Assembly (NCBI GenBank): GCA_947595415.1
Contig: CANQER010000026.1
Location: 1 to 11,370 of the forward strand
Origin: an uncultured Bacilli bacterium
GTDB taxonomy: Bacteria; Bacillota_I; Bacilli_A; RF39; UBA660
DNA length: 11,370 nucleotides
Reading direction: 5' to 3'
Shown here: positions 7,700 to 11,370 of the stretch, piece by piece
Position numbering within the stretch: the first letter of the stretch is position 1
Layout: each line of letters opens with the position of its first letter
Notes under the pieces: generated by a model
Seen by the model: only the letters and a program-made list of their open reading frames with translations
What the model was told of the DNA's origin: nothing
The model's database searches: none
Program-made: the position numbers and the translations under genes

Positions 7700-7724
7700 A
7701 AACCTCTAAAAATGAGGTTTTTTT
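7699..7724 (+). terminator. Intrinsic terminator of rpsD
   Basis: It overlaps the last base of the rpsD stop codon. AAAACCTC (7699-7706) pairs with GAGGTTTT (7714-7721) over a 7-nt loop, with the T run reaching 7724. Together with the leftward terminator at 7732-7761 it insulates two convergent genes. Confidence 0.9.
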
Positions 7725-7731
7725 CATATAT

Positions 7732-7761
7732 AAAAAAAGACCATTGACTTTGTCAACAGTC
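7732..7761 (-). terminator. Intrinsic terminator of the FN3-like gene (repeat-family copy 2)
   Basis: On the minus strand GACTGTTGAC (7761-7752) pairs with GTCAATGGTC (7748-7739) over 10 bp, including two G-U pairs, with an AAA loop and seven Ts behind it. It is the sister of the hairpin at 222-256: the same outer sequence, while the loop-closing pair changes from A-U to C-G. It lies 26 bp past the FN3-like stop. Confidence 0.85.
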
Positions 7762-7787
7762 CAAGGACTATCTATATAGTTTCCTTT

Positions 7788-10409
7788 TTATTTAAAGTAA
7801 AAATATACAGCATTATTAGGGATTTTGATATCGAAGCTAGCACTCCAATTTTTCTTTGTTCCCTTAGGAATTGTAACAATTAAACTATAAGTATAGGTTA
7901 ATTTTACTTGTTCATCATAGAAATAAACTGTTAGCTTAGAAGTTGTCTTACTAATAGAATAAGTATTAGCAAAGTTTACTTTAAGAGTATAATATACATA
8001 ATTTCCAGATGTCTTCTTTACAGAGAAAGAAGTAGATTTAATTTTAGCAGTACTATAAGTACCATTTAAAGTAATAGGATAATTATCTAGTGCTTTAATT
8101 CCTGTCTTGAAAGAAAATACTTTAGAATAAGAACTATAAACTTTCTTTCCATTGACATAACGATATGCACGAACTTTATAATAGTACTTCTTATTGAACG
8201 TTCCAGAAGAATTATATACAAATTTAGGTCCATCTGCTATTTTTGTATATTTTCCACTCTTACTTGTACTACGATAGTATTCGTATCCATCAGCACCATC
8301 GATAGGATCAAATGCAATTCCTATTTTCTTATAAGTAAGAGGAACTGTAACTATTCCTGTTGGTGTGTTTAAATATGCTTTATGAGAAACTGCACCACTC
8401 TTTGGAGAGGCAACATCGTTGATAGTTACTACTACTTGATAATAGTAAGTTTGACCAACAGTAACATCACTATCGACATAGTATAATTTATTACTTTCTT
8501 GAATAACATAAATATGATTTAGGGTATCTTCCCCATTTAAAACTTTTTGCTCTAAATCTTCACTAGAAATTAAAGCATCTTTATAATCTAGTTCTGCTAC
8601 TAAGGTAACAGTTCCTTTAGATCCTACCTTTCGGTAAATAGAGATTTTTGCATTATCAGCTTCTGTTACTTCTGTAAAATATGTTGAAAGACCAATTTGA
8701 TTGTAAGCTACTCTTTCAAGGCTTACTTTTAATTTTGCTGGAGTAACCTTAGCAGATACAGAAGTACTTGCTTTACTATATACTTTTTTTCCATTTACAT
8801 TACGATAAGCAATTACTTGATAATCATAAGTAGTTCCTAAAGTTAAATTAGAATCTGTATAAGTAGTTCCTGTAATAGAAGTTAAAAGTTTAAATTCTTC
8901 ATTTTCTTTTTTATAAATATCATATCCACTTGCACCATTTACTTTAGTAATTGTAAGTTTTAAAGAGGTTCTAGAAACACCATTTGCTACTTTGAAAGTT
9001 GGTGTTTTTAAAGATGGAACTCTCGCAATCGCAGAAGTTAAATTTCCATACTTTTTACTCTTTCCTACTTTTGTATAAGCTTTTACTTTATAGTAATATG
9101 TAGTTCCTGTTGTTAACTTTTTATCATAATAAGTAGTTTTCGTAGTTGTAGCAATTTGCTTATATCCTGAATTAGATTTGGTACTACGATAAATGACATA
9201 TCCACTTGCACCACTTACTTTTGTAATAACAATCTTATTAATATTATAGTCATAGCTTCCTACTTTTACTTTTGGAACAGCTACTTTTGGAGCATCATTC
9301 ATAATAGTACTATAAGATCCATAAGATTTCTTTTTAGAAACTGTTTTATAAGCTCTAACTTTATAATAATATGTCTTTCCTGTTGTTAATTTTTTATCTG
9401 TAAAACTAGTAGATGTTGTTGTCTTTACTAATTTATATTTTCCTTTTTTACTAGTACTTCTATAAATAACATATCCATTTGCACCACTTACTTTTGTCCA
9501 TTTTACAGAGATACTTGTCTTATCCTTAGATGAAACAGTTAAGGTTGGTGCAACTAATTTTGTTTTCGCACTTAGAATAGAAGAATAAGAAGTTGTAGTC
9601 TTCTTTCCAGCGAATGTTCTAATCGCACGAACTTTATAATAGAAAGTAGTTCCAATAGCAGAACCAGATTCTTTATAAGTCGTTTTGGTGCTTGTTAAAG
9701 TTGCTACTTTTTTATACTTTCCTTTTTTACTAGTACTCTTATAAACTTCATAAGATACACCATTGATAGGATTTGTAATCTTAACAGAAAGAGTAGCATC
9801 TTTGTTTGCCACTACAGTAAATTTTGGAACAACTGTCTTAACAGAATAAACTCCCTTATCTGTAGAATTTAAATTACCACTTATTTCGCCAATTGTAGAA
9901 ATAGTAGTGTCATTATTTATCGTACCTAAAGCAATAATTTTATTCGTTACATTATTTGCTGAAATAGGACGATGTGGGGTATAAATCGCATCTTCTTTTA
10001 CTACCATAGAACTATTATCTTTATCAAAAACTAGTTCATAAGAAGTTTCTAATGTGTTTTCGATTAAAAGATTAGATTCTTTTGGAAAACTTACATAGAC
10101 AAGTTCGCAAGTTTTTCCATCTTCTTGAAATTTACAACCAAGATATCCCCCATTTGCTTTCCAATCTTTTTTTGGACTAGAAAGTACTTCACCATTATAT
10201 GTCTTTTCACTTACAATTGCATCATAATAAACATCTAAATCCAAATAGATTGTTCCATCTGCCATTTGTTGTTTTACTTCTTCTGGGATTTGTACATCTA
10301 ATTTTGTGGAATCTTTCATAAGATCTAATCGATAATCTTTGGCTTCTACAAATCCAACACTTACAAATAAAGCAACAAAAGCAACTAAAAATTTGAAACC
10401 TTTTTTCAT
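7788..10409 (-). CDS. Secreted fibronectin type III-like repeat protein
   Basis: An 873-residue protein with a signal peptide (MKKGFKFLVAFVALFVSVGFVEA; cleavage probably after A23). An unrecognised N-terminal region (about 24-193) has two cysteines ten residues apart (C92, C101) that could form a disulfide. Six FN3-like repeats follow (about 194-769), rich in GYxIYRSTSKKGKYK and TTGxTYYYKVRAY motifs. The C-terminus (about 770-873) is an unrecognised, probably beta-rich region. There is no LPXTG signal, hydrophobic tail or obvious wall-binding module, so it is either released or held non-covalently. FN3-like repeats usually act as spacers or carbohydrate/protein contacts; no catalytic domain is evident. 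The start at 10409 is chosen because a signal peptide begins there directly behind an unusual triple Shine-Dalgarno; in-frame extension to 10532 adds a Lys-rich segment that no secretion signal would have. It lies between rpsD and tyrS with its own terminator, which suggests an accessory insertion. Confidence 0.85.
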   Translation of the reverse strand: MKKGFKFLVAFVALFVSVGFVEAKDYRLDLMKDSTKLDVQIPEEVKQQMADGTIYLDLDVYYDAIVSEKTYNGEVLSSPKKDWKANGGYLGCKFQEDGKTCELVYVSFPKESNLLIENTLETSYELVFDKDNSSMVVKEDAIYTPHRPISANNVTNKIIALGTINNDTTISTIGEISGNLNSTDKGVYSVKTVVPKFTVVANKDATLSVKITNPINGVSYEVYKSTSKKGKYKKVATLTSTKTTYKESGSAIGTTFYYKVRAIRTFAGKKTTTSYSSILSAKTKLVAPTLTVSSKDKTSISVKWTKVSGANGYVIYRSTSKKGKYKLVKTTTSTSFTDKKLTTGKTYYYKVRAYKTVSKKKSYGSYSTIMNDAPKVAVPKVKVGSYDYNINKIVITKVSGASGYVIYRSTKSNSGYKQIATTTKTTYYDKKLTTGTTYYYKVKAYTKVGKSKKYGNLTSAIARVPSLKTPTFKVANGVSRTSLKLTITKVNGASGYDIYKKENEEFKLLTSITGTTYTDSNLTLGTTYDYQVIAYRNVNGKKVYSKASTSVSAKVTPAKLKVSLERVAYNQIGLSTYFTEVTEADNAKISIYRKVGSKGTVTLVAELDYKDALISSEDLEQKVLNGEDTLNHIYVIQESNKLYYVDSDVTVGQTYYYQVVVTINDVASPKSGAVSHKAYLNTPTGIVTVPLTYKKIGIAFDPIDGADGYEYYRSTSKSGKYTKIADGPKFVYNSSGTFNKKYYYKVRAYRYVNGKKVYSSYSKVFSFKTGIKALDNYPITLNGTYSTAKIKSTSFSVKKTSGNYVYYTLKVNFANTYSISKTTSKLTVYFYDEQVKLTYTYSLIVTIPKGTKKNWSASFDIKIPNNAVYFYFK
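8103..9830 (-). repeat. Six tandem FN3-like repeats
   Basis: Repeats begin near residues 194, 285, 377, 467, 557 and 681, about 90 residues each. The fifth is the most divergent and carries an extra segment of about 35 residues (about 606-640). Repeats 2 and 3 are the most alike: the 44-bp stretches at 9454-9497 and 9181-9224 match at 40 positions and are 273 bp (91 codons) apart, pointing to a comparatively recent in-frame duplication. Confidence 0.85.
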
Positions 10410-10411
10410 AA

Positions 10412-10422
10412 CTCCTCCTCCT
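10412..10422 (-). promoter_or_regulatory. Triple-register Shine-Dalgarno of the FN3-like gene
   Basis: Minus-strand AGGAGGAGGAG ends two bases before the ATG at 10409 and offers overlapping GGAGG registers; the one at 10417-10422 has a five-base spacing. It suggests efficient initiation and supports this start over the upstream in-frame ones. Confidence 0.75.
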
Positions 10423-10427
10423 ATTTC

Positions 10428-10433
10428 ATTATA
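10428..10433 (-). promoter_or_regulatory. Candidate -10 box of the FN3-like gene
   Basis: Minus-strand TATAAT (10433-10428) lies between the tyrS terminator and the FN3-like ATG. No convincing -35 box is present; the 17-bp position falls on the right half of the 26-bp palindrome at 10443-10468. The start would be near 10422, giving a leader of about 13 nt made up mainly of the Shine-Dalgarno. Confidence 0.4.
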
Positions 10434-10442
10434 TAACAATTT

Positions 10443-10468
10443 TTTCTTTTTTACTAGTAAAAAAGAAA
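10443..10468. repeat. 26-bp perfect palindrome between tyrS and the FN3-like gene
   Basis: The sequence is self-complementary over 26 bp, centred on ACTAGT (10453-10458) with TTTCTTTTTT on the left and its complement on the right. It overlaps the T tract and one stem arm of the tyrS terminator and covers the -35 region of the candidate FN3-gene promoter. It could be a dimeric-regulator operator or an RNA hairpin. Confidence 0.7.
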
Positions 10469-10485
10469 GTAATTTGTACTTTCTT
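10459..10485 (-). terminator. Intrinsic terminator of tyrS
   Basis: Thirty bp past the tyrS stop, minus-strand AAGAAAGTA (10485-10477) pairs with TACTTTCTT (10471-10463) around a 5-nt loop, with the T run (10464-10459) starting within the stem end. The T run is also part of the palindrome at 10443-10468. Confidence 0.8.
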
Positions 10486-10515
10486 AATCTACCAAAAACT
10501 CTCAAAAATAAGTTT

Positions 10516-11370
10516 TTACTTATAACTTCCAATATAATATTTTTTCTTACCCCTTCTTATAACTACTAGTTTACCATCAATAGCTATTTTTTTAGATATA
10601 ACATATTCTAAATCAGTTATTTTATCACCATTTATAGATATAGATCCATTACTAATAAACTCTTTAGCTTCTCTTTTTGATGAAGCTATTTTATTATCTA
10701 CTAATAAACTAATAATATCAATATCTTTATCTAATTCAAAACTAGCTACATCTTTTAAACCATCTTTTATCTCATCACTACTTAAACTTTTAATATCCCC
10801 ACTAAACAACATTTCACTTATTCTAACTGCCCTATCGTATTCTTCTTTCCCATGAAGAAAAGTAATTATTTCTCTAGCTAGAGACTTATGAGGTAATCTT
10901 TTTTCTGGTTCTTTTTTCAAACTAGCTTCCAATGATTCAATTTCTTCTTTAGATAAAAAGGTTAGTTTTTTTAAGTATTCAATAACTTTTTCATCTTCAG
11001 TATTGATAAAATATTGATACATTTCATAACTAGATGTACGTTCTTTAGAAAGCCATAAAGATTTCCCAGATTCACTTTTTCCAAATTTAGTTCCATCTGC
11101 TCTAGTAATTAAAGGGACTGTAAAACCATAACACTTTACTTCTGGACCATGTATTTTTCTTATCAATTCTAATCCAGATGTAATATTACCCCATTGATCT
11201 TGACCTCCTATTTGCATATTAACACCATAGTTTTCATAAAGTTTCAAAAAATCAATAGATTGAAGTATCATATAAGAAAATTCTGTATAAGTAATACCTA
11301 TATCAAGTCTTCTTTTAACAGTATCTTTAGCTAACATATAGTTGATATTAAAATATTTCCCATAATCACG
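10516..11370 (-). CDS. tyrS: Tyrosyl-tRNA synthetase, 3' part (start outside window)
   Basis: TyrRS joins tyrosine to tRNA-Tyr with ATP. The window holds the last 284 residues; the frame is open to the edge, entering as RDYGKYFNINYMLAKDTV, so the gene begins to the right of the window. About 130 N-terminal residues, including the HIGH-type motif, are missing only because the window ends. Counting from the edge, visible parts are the tyrosine/adenylate-site segment QIGGQDQWGN (53-62), the KMSKS-type loop TKFGKSESG (94-102), the anticodon-binding helical region, and a C-terminal S4-like RNA-binding domain (LLVDNKIASSKREAKEFISNGSISING) ending in the family-typical VVIRRGKKKYY. Similarity to the Bacillus-type enzyme is close throughout. 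The gene is convergent toward rpsD but separated from it by the FN3-like gene. Any T-box leader would lie outside the window. Confidence 0.97.
   Translation of the reverse strand, partial: RDYGKYFNINYMLAKDTVKRRLDIGITYTEFSYMILQSIDFLKLYENYGVNMQIGGQDQWGNITSGLELIRKIHGPEVKCYGFTVPLITRADGTKFGKSESGKSLWLSKERTSSYEMYQYFINTEDEKVIEYLKKLTFLSKEEIESLEASLKKEPEKRLPHKSLAREIITFLHGKEEYDRAVRISEMLFSGDIKSLSSDEIKDGLKDVASFELDKDIDIISLLVDNKIASSKREAKEFISNGSISINGDKITDLEYVISKKIAIDGKLVVIRRGKKKYYIGSYK

Noticed and set aside
10410..10532. Longer N-terminus for the FN3-like protein
   Set aside because: The extension would be translated from the promoter, palindrome and terminator region, and would bury the signal peptide and the triple Shine-Dalgarno.
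10339..10569. Plus-strand open frame of 76 codons across the FN3-gene start and tyrS end
   Set aside because: It is antisense to two minus-strand genes and their terminator, of low complexity (runs of Phe, Lys and Asn), and shows no supporting signals.
1..11370. CRISPR array, tRNA/rRNA genes, insertion sequences, phage or toxin-antitoxin genes
   Set aside because: I saw no regularly spaced direct repeats, no tRNA-like cloverleaf, no transposase or integrase motifs, and no terminal inverted repeats with target duplications.

Overview
The window looks like a chromosomal segment of a very AT-rich, low-GC Gram-positive bacterium (Bacilli in the broad sense; an Erysipelotrichia- or RF39-like gut lineage would fit). 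The evidence is a Bacillus-type S4 protein, EzrA (a Firmicutes division regulator), a Bacillus-type TyrRS tail, strong AGGAGG Shine-Dalgarno sites and TTGACT/TATAAT promoters. All five complete long reading frames and the tyrS fragment end in TAA, and tryptophan is coded by TGG, so nothing suggests UGA recoding. Species cannot be named from the sequence.

Layout, left to right. Positions 1-229 are non-coding and hold a strong plus-strand terminator for a gene left of the window. Positions 270-4295 (minus) encode a 1341-residue MMPL/RND-type membrane exporter with an extracytoplasmic insertion of about nine divergent helical repeats. Upstream, in the same transcription unit, is an unannotated 35-codon ORF (4335-4442) with its own promoter and ribosome binding site. 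Positions 4585-5055 and 5079-6791 (minus) are a flavodoxin-like gene and ezrA, 23 bp apart, probably one operon ending at a terminator at 4546-4574. Positions 6792-7096 are a divergent control region: a short ezrA promoter, the rpsD promoter and a roughly 150-nt structured rpsD leader with a predicted pseudoknot. Positions 7097-7699 (plus) are rpsD, closed by its own terminator. Positions 7788-10409 (minus) encode an 873-residue secreted protein with six fibronectin type III-like repeats. Positions 10516-11370 (minus) are the 3' part of tyrS, whose start lies outside the window.

rpsD, tyrS and ezrA form an ancestral housekeeping neighbourhood of Firmicutes (translation plus cell division). 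The secreted FN3-like gene sits between rpsD and tyrS and looks like an accessory insertion. The MMPL unit looks like a second accessory module. Nothing links the accessory genes functionally, except that the FN3-like gene and the MMPL gene end in near-identical terminator hairpins.

The best candidates for something undescribed are the MMPL exporter with its repeat insertion and companion small ORF, the duplicated terminator element, and a 26-bp perfect palindrome between tyrS and the FN3-like gene.
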